The translations under genes and the position numbers were made by a program. The notes under the pieces are model-generated. The model had not been told where the DNA came from, did no database searches, and was given only the letters and a program-made list of their open reading frames with translations. Positions 14,113 to 21,683 of a stretch of DNA of 33,542 bases are shown here, piece after piece; position 1 is the stretch's first letter, and each line of letters starts with the position of its first letter. Location: contig JANJUM010000275.1 of NCBI GenBank assembly GCA_024710585.1, positions 1-33,542 on the forward strand, given 5' to 3'. This DNA comes from Desulforhopalus sp. (GTDB taxonomy: Bacteria; Desulfobacterota; Desulfobulbia; Desulfobulbales; Desulfocapsaceae).

Positions 14113-16785
14113 TCAGCCGCCCTGCACCGGAAAATTGCGGCGCAGGAGGGCGATTTCCTCCTTCTTGTCGCACACCTGGCCGTCGAGGCGCGCCGCCTTG
14201 AGAGTCGTGAGAATCTTCTTGAACTGCGGGCCGGGGGCATAGCCCATCTTGATGAGGTCGTTGCCGCTCAGGGCCGGCTCCACCTGGCGCAAGGTGGTGA
14301 GATAGAGGGAGACAGCTTTCTTGACATGAGTGCGCCGGGCCGCCGCCATGAGGTAGAGCAGGCCCTCGATGCGGATGTCGGCGAGCAGCTGGACGATGCG
14401 GCTGTTGGCGTGGCGGCCCTCGCGGGCCAGCCGATGGCCGGCCTCCTCGGCGAGATCGCGCTGCTCGAGGAGGTATTCGGTGGTCCGTGGCGTCTCCTCG
14501 AAGCGGCGGCAGAAGCCGGCCAGCACCTCGCGATCCGAGCGCGACATGATCGCCAGCAAATAGACCATCCAGTTCTGGCAGCTCTCGTCGAGGTAGAGGA
14601 GTTTGAACCAGGAGATGGCGTCGCGCGCCTGGCTGATGAGGTGGTGGAGGCGGCGGTCGAACTTGCAGTGCGGCTGCAGGTCGGGCCAGAGGAACTGGAA
14701 GAGGTCGAACTCGGCGAGACGCTCCAGGGCCGGCAGGGGGTTCTCCTCGGAGAGGATGCTCTTTAACTCGCCGAAGAAACGGGTGTCGTTGACCTTGCCG
14801 AAGAGCTTCATGTTGACCGCGTTGGCGATCAACCGCCGGGTATGCGGGGCGATTTCGAAGCCCATGCGCTTTTCGAAGCGTACCGCGCGGAAGATGCGGC
14901 TCGGGTCCTCGACGAAGCTGAGGTTGTGCATCACCTTGATGGTCTTCTGCTTGAGGTCGTTCTGGCTGTTGAAGAAGTCGATCAGGGTGCCAAAGTGCTC
15001 GGGGTTGAGGTGGATGGCCATGGCGTTGATGGTGAAGTCGCGCCGCCACAGGTCGAGCTTGATCGACGACAGCTCCACCGTCGGCATGGCCGCCGGGTAC
15101 TCGTAGTATTCCAGCCGTGCCGTGGCGATGTCGATCTTGAAGCCGTCCGGCATCAGCACCATGGCCGTCTTGAAGCGCTCGTGGGTGCGGTAGCGGCCGC
15201 CGAGGTGCTGGGCGAGGTGTTTGGCGAAGAGGATGCCATCGCCCTCGACGACGATGTCGAGGTCGAGGTTGCTCTTCTTGAGCAGCAGGTCGCGCACGAA
15301 GCCGCCGACGGCGAAGGCGTTGTAGCCCTGGCGCTTGGCCACCAGGCCGATATCCTGGAGGAGGCGGATGATGTCGCGGCCGAGGCACTCCGCGAGGAGA
15401 TGGCTGAGGTTGCGGGTGCGCGCCAGCGAGGGGTGTTCGGCCTCGTGCAACAGGTCCTTGGGGAGGTGGGCCGGGTCGTTAACGAGGCGGTTGAGCAGGT
15501 CGGTGCGGGTGATCACCCCGATGAGGGCGTCGCCCTCGACGATGGGGATGAGTCGCTGGCGGTTTTCGATGATCAGCTGCTGGATGTCGGCCAGCGTGGC
15601 GTTCGGCGGCAGCGTGCACACCTCGGTGGTCATGTACTCGCTGACCGGACGGTCGCCGAGGTGGTGATGGGCCGCTTTTTCGAGGATCTGCCGGGTGATG
15701 ATGCCGAGGATGGCATGGCCTTCGGCCGGGTCGGGGCGGAGCCGCGCGCGCACCGGCGCCGAGGTGATATTGTAGCGGGTGAGGGTCCCCTGGGCTTCGG
15801 CGATGGTCGCCTCGGGGGCGATGGTGATCGCCGGCTTGGACATCATCTCGCTGGCGATGGGCTGTGGGCTGATATGGCGGTGCAGGGAGAGGATGAGCTT
15901 CTCCTCGGCCTCGAGCAGGGTGAGGTCCTTGAGTGTCGCCGAGGCGGCGGTGGCGTGGCCGCCGCCGTCGAAGTCACGGGCGATGGCGCCGACGTTGACA
16001 TCGGCGATGCGGCTGCGGGCGATGAGGTAGATGCGCCCGGCCATGGAAATCAGGGCGAAGAGCACGTTGAGGTTTTCCATGGCCATGAAGCGGCGTACGA
16101 TCAGGGCGAACTCGTCGACGTAGTGGGGCAGCGAGTGGGTGACCACGGCGATGGGGATGTCCTGGATGGTGTACTGCTTGGCGTTCTTCATCAGCTCATG
16201 GAGGAGCTCGATCTGGCCGGCGGTGAGCTCGTGGGTGAGAAACTGTGCCACCTGGTCGAGCTTGGCCCCCTGCTGCAGCAGCCAGGCGGCGGCCATGAGG
16301 TCTTCGGGGGTGGTGGTGAGGTGGGTGAGCGAGCCGGTGTCTTCGTAGATGCCGAGGGCGAAGATGGTCGCCTCGCCCTTGCTGATGGCGATGTTCTTTT
16401 CCCTGAGCAGGTCGACGAGGATGGTGGTGGTAGAGCCGTAGTCCCTGATCACCTCGAGGTCGCCCCTGAGGTCGCCGGGGTTGTAGAGGTGGTGATCGTA
16501 GATATGCAGGCTCAGACCCGGCCTGCCGAGACAGGCGGCGAAGGGGCCGATGCGCTCCGAGGAGCGGGTGTCGACGAGGATGAGGGTGTCGACGGCGGCC
16601 AGGTCGATGTCCTTGACCTTGTGGAAGTCGTAGTTGTAGAGCAGGCTCTGCGAGGTGAACTCGCGCACGTTGCGCTCCTGGGAGCCGGAGAAGACCAGCA
16701 CCGCGTCGGGATAGAGCTTGTGGGCGGCGATCATCGCCGCCAGGCCGTCGAAATCGGCGTTGTGGTGGGTGGTTATGACGCGCAT
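14113..16785 (-). CDS. DHH phosphoesterase - CBS - CBS - tRNA nucleotidyltransferase fusion
   Basis: An 890-residue four-part protein. Residues 1-~310 are a DHH/DHHA1 phosphoesterase: 'HHNADFDG' (Asp11, Asp13), 'YDHH' (97-99) and 'FDGGGHATAAS'. Two CBS domains follow (~322-450; 'ASEMMSKPAITIAP', 'VSEYMTTEVCTLPP'). The C-terminal half is a class II nucleotidyltransferase with 'AVGGFVRDLLL', 'LDLDIVVEGDG', 'RRDFTINAMAIHL' and 'EDPSRIFRAVRFEKRMGF'. The family finishes or repairs tRNA 3' CCA ends, in some bacteria adding only the final A; polyadenylation is the alternative. The DHH part could remove nucleotides from RNA ends, and the CBS pair could sense adenylates, both inferred. ATG 16785 begins right at the DHH fold; an upstream extension in frame has no domain support. 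It lies between xerD and the site-2 protease. Confidence 0.9.
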   Translation of the reverse strand: MRVITTHHNADFDGLAAMIAAHKLYPDAVLVFSGSQERNVREFTSQSLLYNYDFHKVKDIDLAAVDTLILVDTRSSERIGPFAACLGRPGLSLHIYDHHLYNPGDLRGDLEVIRDYGSTTTILVDLLREKNIAISKGEATIFALGIYEDTGSLTHLTTTPEDLMAAAWLLQQGAKLDQVAQFLTHELTAGQIELLHELMKNAKQYTIQDIPIAVVTHSLPHYVDEFALIVRRFMAMENLNVLFALISMAGRIYLIARSRIADVNVGAIARDFDGGGHATAASATLKDLTLLEAEEKLILSLHRHISPQPIASEMMSKPAITIAPEATIAEAQGTLTRYNITSAPVRARLRPDPAEGHAILGIITRQILEKAAHHHLGDRPVSEYMTTEVCTLPPNATLADIQQLIIENRQRLIPIVEGDALIGVITRTDLLNRLVNDPAHLPKDLLHEAEHPSLARTRNLSHLLAECLGRDIIRLLQDIGLVAKRQGYNAFAVGGFVRDLLLKKSNLDLDIVVEGDGILFAKHLAQHLGGRYRTHERFKTAMVLMPDGFKIDIATARLEYYEYPAAMPTVELSSIKLDLWRRDFTINAMAIHLNPEHFGTLIDFFNSQNDLKQKTIKVMHNLSFVEDPSRIFRAVRFEKRMGFEIAPHTRRLIANAVNMKLFGKVNDTRFFGELKSILSEENPLPALERLAEFDLFQFLWPDLQPHCKFDRRLHHLISQARDAISWFKLLYLDESCQNWMVYLLAIMSRSDREVLAGFCRRFEETPRTTEYLLEQRDLAEEAGHRLAREGRHANSRIVQLLADIRIEGLLYLMAAARRTHVKKAVSLYLTTLRQVEPALSGNDLIKMGYAPGPQFKKILTTLKAARLDGQVCDKKEEIALLRRNFPVQGG

Positions 16786-16888
16786 GGGCAGTCCTCTCGA
16801 GCGGGAATCATTGCCGGCCCATTGTAGGCCATTGCGACGGGAATTGCCATAGCGGCGGGAAGCTTTTCCCGGACGTCGCCGGGCCCGC

Positions 16889-17818
16889 TCAGTTGCGGGG
16901 GTGAAACTTGCGGTGGGTCGACTTGAGCCGTTCCTGGTCGATATGGGTATAGATCTGTGTAGTGGCGATGTCGGCATGGCCGAGCATCATCTGCACCGCA
17001 CGCAGATCGGCGCCGTGGCTCAGCAGGTGGCTGGCAAAGGAGTGGCGCAGCATGTGCGGCGAGATGTCTTTGGCGATGCCCGCGGCCAGGGCGGTGGCGC
17101 GGACGATCTGCCAGAAGCGCAGCCGGGTCATGGGTCCGCCGAGGCGGGTGACGAAGAGGTACGCACTGCGCTTCTTCTTGAGGATGAGCGGGCGGGCCTG
17201 GTGGAGGTAGTCGTCGAGGCGCAGACGCGCCTGCTCGCCGAAGGGGATGAGGCGTTCCTTGTCGCCCTTGCCGAGGACACGGACGAAACCGGCGGAGAGG
17301 TTGCATGCGGCCAGTGGCAGATTGACCAGCTCGGAGACGCGCAGCCCGGTGGCATAGAGGAGGTAGAGCATGGCGTTGTCGCGCCTGCCGATGGGGTCGA
17401 GTTCGCCCTGCGGAGTGAGCAGGGCCATGACCTCCCGGGGCGAGAGGGCCTTGGGCAGGGTTCGGCCGTGGCGCGGCAGGTCGAGAAGGTCAACCGGGTT
17501 GGCGGCGGCGAGGTCTTCGCGGAGCAGAAAGGCAAAGAAGGCCTTGAGTGCGGAGAGGCGGCGGGCGTTGCTGCGGCTGCTTTTATGGGCGGCACTCTCG
17601 GCGGCGAGGTAGAGGCGCAGCGGCTCGGGCCCGGATGGGATGGCGCTTTCGCCCTGGGCGATGAGAAAGCGCAGGAAAGCGAGGACGTCGGCGCCGTAGG
17701 CGGCGATGGTGTTTTCCGCCAGGCGTCGTTCCGAGATGAGGTAGTGCAGAAAGCGTTCGTAAACTGCTAAGAAGTGCGGGCTGGGGAGAATGACCTCGGT
17801 GGTGTCTGTAGCCACCAT
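16889..17818 (-). CDS. xerD: tyrosine recombinase XerC/XerD
   Basis: A 309-residue site-specific recombinase of the Xer type, which resolves chromosome dimers at dif with FtsK. An N-terminal core-binding SAM-like domain (about 15-105) precedes the catalytic domain. All active-site residues are present: Arg160 ('TGLRVSEL'), Lys184 ('GKGDKE'), His255-x-x-Arg258 ('HMLRHSFASH'), His281 ('LGHADI') and Tyr290 ('TQIYTH'). Length and motifs fit XerD better than a phage integrase, and it sits in a housekeeping string. XerC versus XerD cannot be settled from one sequence. It begins 67 bases after rpsU, across a strong hairpin. Confidence 0.88.
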   Translation of the reverse strand: MVATDTTEVILPSPHFLAVYERFLHYLISERRLAENTIAAYGADVLAFLRFLIAQGESAIPSGPEPLRLYLAAESAAHKSSRSNARRLSALKAFFAFLLREDLAAANPVDLLDLPRHGRTLPKALSPREVMALLTPQGELDPIGRRDNAMLYLLYATGLRVSELVNLPLAACNLSAGFVRVLGKGDKERLIPFGEQARLRLDDYLHQARPLILKKKRSAYLFVTRLGGPMTRLRFWQIVRATALAAGIAKDISPHMLRHSFASHLLSHGADLRAVQMMLGHADIATTQIYTHIDQERLKSTHRKFHPRN

Positions 17819-17841
17819 GGAATTCTCGGAAGGGGCAGGGG

Positions 17842-17880
17842 GTTCGGCAGGGCGCGGACGATTCCCGGGCCCTGCCGAAC
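17842..17880 (-). terminator. strong hairpin between rpsU and xerD
   Basis: Two perfect 12-base arms (17842-17853 and 17869-17880) enclose a 15-base loop, starting 5 bases past the rpsU stop. No T-run follows on the minus strand. It may act as a partial terminator or as a 3' stabiliser that keeps rpsU mRNA more abundant than xerD. Confidence 0.55.
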
Positions 17881-17885
17881 GAACC

Positions 17886-18080
17886 TCACACCGCTTTCTT
17901 CATGCGGTTGAACTTACGGAGTTTGCGCCGGGCCTCGGCCTGCTTGCGGCGCTTCTTGACGCTCGGTTTCTCGTAGTACTCGCGACGTTTCAACTCTCTT
18001 TTGATGCCGTCTATCTGCAGCTTTTTCTTCAGCTGGCGGATTGCGTACTCAAGATCTCCTCGAACTTCCACATCAATCAT
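17886..18080 (-). CDS. rpsU: 30S ribosomal protein S21
   Basis: A 64-residue, very basic small-subunit ribosomal protein. 'GDLEYAIRQLKKKL', 'GIKRELKRREYYEKPSVKKRRK' and the arginine/lysine-rich tail are the S21 pattern. The start is taken at ATG 18080 ('MIDVEVRGD'), where the family begins and where GGAG lies 7 bases upstream; an in-frame ATG 19 codons earlier has no family support. It has its own strong promoter and a hairpin in the leader, and heads the string rpsU-xerD-nucleotidyltransferase-protease. Confidence 0.95.
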   Translation of the reverse strand: MIDVEVRGDLEYAIRQLKKKLQIDGIKRELKRREYYEKPSVKKRRKQAEARRKLRKFNRMKKAV

Positions 18081-18124
18081 GTGCGACTCCGTTTTGGCGA
18101 ATTGGTCAATTGTGTTTTGAATTG

Positions 18125-18155
18125 AAGGGGTTAGCAACTGCTGATATAACCCCTT
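18125..18155 (-). promoter_or_regulatory. hairpin in the rpsU 5' leader
   Basis: Nine-base perfect arms (18125-18133 and 18147-18155) enclose a 13-base loop containing a further AGCA/TGCT mini-stem. It lies between the rpsU promoter and start codon, 45 bases before the ATG. No T-run follows on either strand, so it is not an ordinary terminator. Autogenous control by S21 is one possibility, not shown. Confidence 0.55.
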
Positions 18156-18180
18156 AGGATTTCATGACAACAATCTTGTT

Positions 18181-18210
18181 TATATACTAAAAGAGAAGAG
18201 GCTTTGTCAA
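18181..18210 (-). promoter_or_regulatory. sigma-70 promoter of rpsU
   Basis: Read on the minus strand: a perfect -35 TTGACA (18205-18210) and -10 TATATA (18181-18186) with 18 bp spacing. Transcription would start near 18174, giving a leader of about 95 nt. Confidence 0.7.
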
Positions 18211-18425
18211 TCGATTTCTCTGGGCACTGGCGGTCGGTGGTCGTCGTCGGGAAACCGTTGGGAGCATTCCCCGAAGCGCATGGAAAAAGGCTGGCAGCGA
18301 GACGCCCTTTCATGGAAAGATGAGCTGTCTCCGTTATTCTTGTCAGGGCGGCAGCAGGTCATTTCATGCAGATGCGGAGACATGCCAGTCAACCGTTCAC
18401 AGACTATTGGGAGGTAAGATGAGCC

Positions 18426-19382
18426 ATGAGTCACCAGAAACTGCATATCGCCCTGTTGGCTGGGGGAACCTCGGGGGAGAGGCAAGTGTCCCTCAACGGC
18501 GCCGCCGAGGTGGAAAAGGCACTCGACCCGAAGAAATTCATCGTCAGACGCTACGACCCGGCCTGTGACCTGCCGCGGCTGGCCGCCGATGCCGCAGCCA
18601 TCGACTTCGCCTTCATACTCCTCCACGGCCGGCACGGCGAGGACGGCACGGTGCAGGGCTTTCTCGACCTTCTCGGCATCCCCTACCAGGGTTCGGGGGT
18701 GCTCGGCAGCGCCATCGCCATGGACAAGGGTCTCACCAAGCAGCTGTACCGGCTGCATGGTCTGCCGGTGGCCGACTGGGTCATCGTCGAGAGGGGGGAT
18801 GAGGTCGATGCGGAGGCGCTGATCGGACGCTTCGGGCTGCCGCTGGTGGTCAAGCCGGTGCACGAGGGCTCGAGCCTCGGCCTCAGCCTGGCGAGGACCG
18901 CGGATGCCGTGACAGCGGGCATTGCCAGGGCCCTGGAGCATGACCGCGAGGTGATGGTGGAGCAATATCTCAAAGGGCGCGAACTCACCGTCGGCGTATT
19001 CGGCAACCGGCAGCTCACCGCCCTGCCGGTGATCGAGATCGTGCCTGGACCGGGCTACGAGTTCTTCGACTACCAGGCCAAGTACCAGGCAGGGGCGACG
19101 CGGGAGATCTGTCCGGCGGAGATTGACGCGGCCGCCACATCACGGGCCCAGGAACTGGGCCTGGCTGCCCATCGTGCCCTGCGGCTGCGCGGTTATTCGC
19201 GCACCGACATGATCCTCACCGCTTCCGGCGAGTGCTGCCTGCTGGAGACCAACACCATTCCGGGGATGACCGCCACCAGCCTGATGCCCCAGGCGGCGGC
19301 GGTGCATGGCCTGCCTTTCGCCGCCTTTCTCGAGACGCTCGTCGAACTCGGTCTCGAGGAGCGTGGCCCCGCGCCGGCCTAG
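18426..19382 (+). CDS. ddl: D-alanine--D-alanine ligase
   Basis: A 318-residue ATP-grasp enzyme that joins two D-Ala for peptidoglycan precursor synthesis in the cytoplasm. Family signatures are 'LLAGGTSGERQVSLNGA' (11-27), 'ILLHGRHGEDGTVQGFLDLLGIPYQGS' (63-89), 'AMDKGLTKQ', 'PLVVKPVHEGSSLGL' (ATP-binding), 'GRELTVGVFG', 'SRTDMIL' and 'CLLETNTIPGMTATSLMPQAA' (metal ligands). Length is normal. It stands alone, away from any mur/fts cluster. ATG 18426 has GGGAGG upstream. Its stop codon lies one base from the stop of the convergent fdhD. Confidence 0.94.
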   Translation: MSHQKLHIALLAGGTSGERQVSLNGAAEVEKALDPKKFIVRRYDPACDLPRLAADAAAIDFAFILLHGRHGEDGTVQGFLDLLGIPYQGSGVLGSAIAMDKGLTKQLYRLHGLPVADWVIVERGDEVDAEALIGRFGLPLVVKPVHEGSSLGLSLARTADAVTAGIARALEHDREVMVEQYLKGRELTVGVFGNRQLTALPVIEIVPGPGYEFFDYQAKYQAGATREICPAEIDAAATSRAQELGLAAHRALRLRGYSRTDMILTASGECCLLETNTIPGMTATSLMPQAAAVHGLPFAAFLETLVELGLEERGPAPA

Positions 19383-19383
19383 A

Positions 19384-20169
19384 TCAGCAGACGATGCGCT
19401 CCGGGCAGTTGAAGACGTTGAGGCGGTTCGGCCTGGCGTAGGCCACCAGGGTGGCCCCGGCGCGGCGGGCGATGGCCAGGCCGAGGGTGGAGGGGGCGGT
19501 GCGCGACATGATGATGGGGATGCCGATGCGGGCGCACTTGAGCACCATGTCCGAGGTCAGCCGGCCGGTGGTGTAAATGGCCGAGCGGGCGCTGGCCCGC
19601 CGCAGGAGGATGGCGCCAAGCACCTTGTCGACGGCGTTGTGGCGGCCGACGTCCTCGAAGAAGACCTGCAGCCGGCCATCTTGCCACAGGCCGCAGCCGT
19701 GCACGCAGTGGGTCTGCGGGCCGAGCGGCGAGGCCTGCAGGGACTGGCGGATGAACTCGGCGATCTCGGCGAAGGTGATGGTGCACTCCTGCAGGGGGTC
19801 GAAGGCCCCCTCGAGCATTTCCTTGGAGATCCTTCCGGTGCCGCCGCAGCCCGAGGTGATGATCACCTCCTTGGGCTTTTCGTGGTCGACGTCGGCATAG
19901 ACGGCGATACGCCCCTCGGGGCAGACGAGGATCTCGCGGATTTCTTCGGGCCGTTTGATATAGCCCTGCCCGAAGAGGAAGCCGGCGCCAAACTCTTCCA
20001 GGCCGATCGGCAGCACCATGGAACTGCCGATGGTCTCGTCGTTGAGGGCGATGCTGTACGGGGTCTCGATGGCCAGTTGCTCTTCTTCTTCCCGCGACCC
20101 TTCCGGGGTGATGACGGTGGTGGTCTGGCTGAGGGTCAGGGCGGTGCTGGTGGGGGAGGCGGTGGTCAT
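19384..20169 (-). CDS. fdhD: formate dehydrogenase accessory sulfurtransferase FdhD
   Basis: A 261-residue cytoplasmic protein that in E. coli passes sulfur from IscS to the Mo-bisPGD cofactor of formate dehydrogenase. 'LAIETPYSIALND', 'EFGAGFLFGQGYI', 'FFEDVGRHNAVDKVLGA', 'TTGRLTSDMVLKCARIGIPIIMSRTAPSTLGL' and the C-terminal 'RIVC' fit the family. The loop that carries CxxC in E. coli reads 'SGCGGTG' here, so Cys108 remains and the second Cys is Thr111. Other Cys occur in 'THCVHGCGLW'. Sulfur transfer through a single persulfide Cys is plausible but inferred. It has its own promoter about 205 bases upstream and therefore a long leader. Confidence 0.92.
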   Translation of the reverse strand: MTTASPTSTALTLSQTTTVITPEGSREEEEQLAIETPYSIALNDETIGSSMVLPIGLEEFGAGFLFGQGYIKRPEEIREILVCPEGRIAVYADVDHEKPKEVIITSGCGGTGRISKEMLEGAFDPLQECTITFAEIAEFIRQSLQASPLGPQTHCVHGCGLWQDGRLQVFFEDVGRHNAVDKVLGAILLRRASARSAIYTTGRLTSDMVLKCARIGIPIIMSRTAPSTLGLAIARRAGATLVAYARPNRLNVFNCPERIVC

Positions 20170-20374
20170 TGCAGTTTGTGGGGATAAACGTTACGGTTGC
20201 ATTGCCGCCCCTTTCGGGCGGCGCGGTGTGGCCATGGCCGGTTGACCGGCGTCCGGCTGCCATGGGGCGGATGTGGGTGTTCCGCTGCCAGGGGACATGT
20301 GCCGGGCGTGGTCGCTCCGCGGGTCCGCTGCGGCGAGCCGATTGACCGGCAGGGCCGGCCAGGGGCGGGCAGAC
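20170..20374 (-). promoter_or_regulatory. long GC-rich leader of fdhD
   Basis: About 205 nt of untranslated leader is predicted from the promoter position. It contains a perfect 7-bp stem (GCCGCCC/GGGCGGC, 20204-20222) and two near-identical 13-mers, CCG(G/A)TTGACCGGC, at 20238-20250 and 20338-20350, spaced exactly 100 bases. I looked for the known Moco riboswitch pattern and could not recognise it. No coding region is supported in 20170-20505. Confidence 0.4.
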
Positions 20375-20380
20375 CGCCCA

Positions 20381-20409
20381 GTTATAGCAGGTTCGCCGCG
20401 GCCTCTCAA
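20381..20409 (-). promoter_or_regulatory. sigma-70 promoter of fdhD
   Basis: On the minus strand: -35 TTGAGA (20404-20409), 17 bp spacer and -10 TATAAC (20381-20386), preceded by TGC (extended -10). It points towards fdhD. Confidence 0.65.
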
Positions 20410-20505
20410 CAGCGAAGTCCGCGGCGCGGCAAAAGACGCCGTATTGTGAATAGGGCAAAGAGTCGTCATGGCGGTGGTCGACAAAACCGCGGGGAGTGGG
20501 GGAAA

Positions 20506-21654
20506 ATGGTTGTGCGCATCCGCTGTATGACGCTGCTCATCCTTGGCTTGTGCCTGGCACGCCCGGAAAGCTGCCATGCCGAGCCCCCGCCACTGTACCT
20601 CGGTCAATCGGCGGTGCTCAGCGGTCCGGCCCAAAACCTCGGCCTGGAGATGCGCGCCGGCCTGCTGGCGGCCTTGTCGCTGATCAACGACCAGGGCGGC
20701 ATCAAGGGGCAGGAAGTGGTGCTGATCAGCCGCGACGATGGCTACGAGCCAGACAAGGCGGTACGCAACACCAAAGACCTCATCTCCGAAGACAAGGTGT
20801 TCGCCCTCATCGGCGCGGTGGGTACCCCCACCGCCAAGGCGGTCATCCCGTTGATCAACGATGCGCGCATCCCCTTCGTCGGCCCCTTCACCGGCGCAGA
20901 GGTGTTGCGCGCGCCATTCCAGGCCTATGTCATCAATGTCCGCGCCAGCTACTACCAGGAACTGGAAAAGCTCGCCTCCTTCCTCGTCGATGGCAAGAAG
21001 TATCGCCGCATCGCCTGCTTCTACCAGAACGACAGCTATGGCTACGACGGCCTGCGCGGCATCGAGATCGCCCTGGCCAGGCGCGGCATGGCCCTCGTCT
21101 CCCAGGGCAGCTACGAGCGCAATACCGTGGCGGTGATGGGCGCCTTGCAGGATATCTACGAGGCCCGGCCGGAAGTGGTGGTCATGGTGGGGGCCTACGC
21201 CGCCTGCGCCGAGTTCATCAAGCTGAGCAAGATCAAGGTCGGCGGCAAGGTGAAGTTCTGCAACATCAGCTTCGTCGGCACCGAGAGTCTGCGCCAGGTG
21301 CTGGGCGGGTACGGCGAGGACGTGGTGGTATCCCAGGTGGTGCCCTATCCCGTGGAGACCGACATCGAACTGGTAAGGGAATACAAGGGGGCCATGGCCA
21401 AGTACCAGCACGATTCGCCGATCAGCTTCATCTCCCTCGAAGGCTACATGAGCGGCAAGCTCTTCGGTGCCATCGCCCAGCGCGTCGAGGGGGAACTGAC
21501 CCGCGAAAAATTCATCGCCGCCATGGAGTACAGCGGCCGCTTCGATTTGGGTGGCGTGGTCCTGCAGTTCGGACCCGGCGATCACCAGGGGCTGGACGAG
21601 GTCTACCTGACCTCCATCTACCCGACGGTCCGCACCCTCGAGCCGGGAGAGTGA
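20506..21654 (+). CDS. periplasmic ABC-type substrate-binding protein (branched-chain amino acid/urea type)
   Basis: A 382-residue Peripla_BP_6-type binding protein. A signal peptide (MVVRIRCMTLLILGLCLA...) is probably cut after 'SCHA' (Ala25). The two-lobed fold shows 'LGQSAVLSGPAQNLGLEMRAG', 'INDQGGIKGQEVVLISRDDGYEPDKAV', 'FALIGAVGTPTAKAVIP', 'FVGPFTGAEVLR' and 'ISFISLEGYMSGKLF'. ATG 20506 is chosen for the GGAG about 9 bases upstream and the signal peptide that follows. No permease or ATPase gene lies nearby; instead a sensor kinase starts 29 bases downstream, then its regulator. This suggests the protein delivers a ligand signal to the kinase rather than feeding a transporter. The ligand is unknown. 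Confidence 0.87.
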   Translation: MVVRIRCMTLLILGLCLARPESCHAEPPPLYLGQSAVLSGPAQNLGLEMRAGLLAALSLINDQGGIKGQEVVLISRDDGYEPDKAVRNTKDLISEDKVFALIGAVGTPTAKAVIPLINDARIPFVGPFTGAEVLRAPFQAYVINVRASYYQELEKLASFLVDGKKYRRIACFYQNDSYGYDGLRGIEIALARRGMALVSQGSYERNTVAVMGALQDIYEARPEVVVMVGAYAACAEFIKLSKIKVGGKVKFCNISFVGTESLRQVLGGYGEDVVVSQVVPYPVETDIELVREYKGAMAKYQHDSPISFISLEGYMSGKLFGAIAQRVEGELTREKFIAAMEYSGRFDLGGVVLQFGPGDHQGLDEVYLTSIYPTVRTLEPGE

Positions 21655-21683
21655 CGGTGTCCGGCGGTCGCAGGAAATCGACG

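Larger units (their letters stand above)
18081..18425. other. intergenic region between divergent rpsU and ddl
   Basis: The rpsU side holds the promoter and leader hairpin listed separately. In the half near ddl (18215-18408) I find no convincing gene and no clear promoter pair. GGGAGG lies about 10 bases before the ddl start. Confidence 0.6.

Noticed and set aside
14842-16827. A 661-codon open frame on + opposite the tRNA nucleotidyltransferase fusion
   Set aside because: It shows Val/Glu/Gly/Asp-biased composition with no motif; the opposite strand has four intact domains.
16889-17818. Phage or island integrase
   Set aside because: It has Xer-like length and motifs, lies in a housekeeping string, and no attachment-site repeats or phage genes are nearby.
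20170-20374. Moco riboswitch upstream of fdhD
   Set aside because: The leader is structured, but I could not find the conserved core of that RNA by eye; it is kept only as an unnamed leader.
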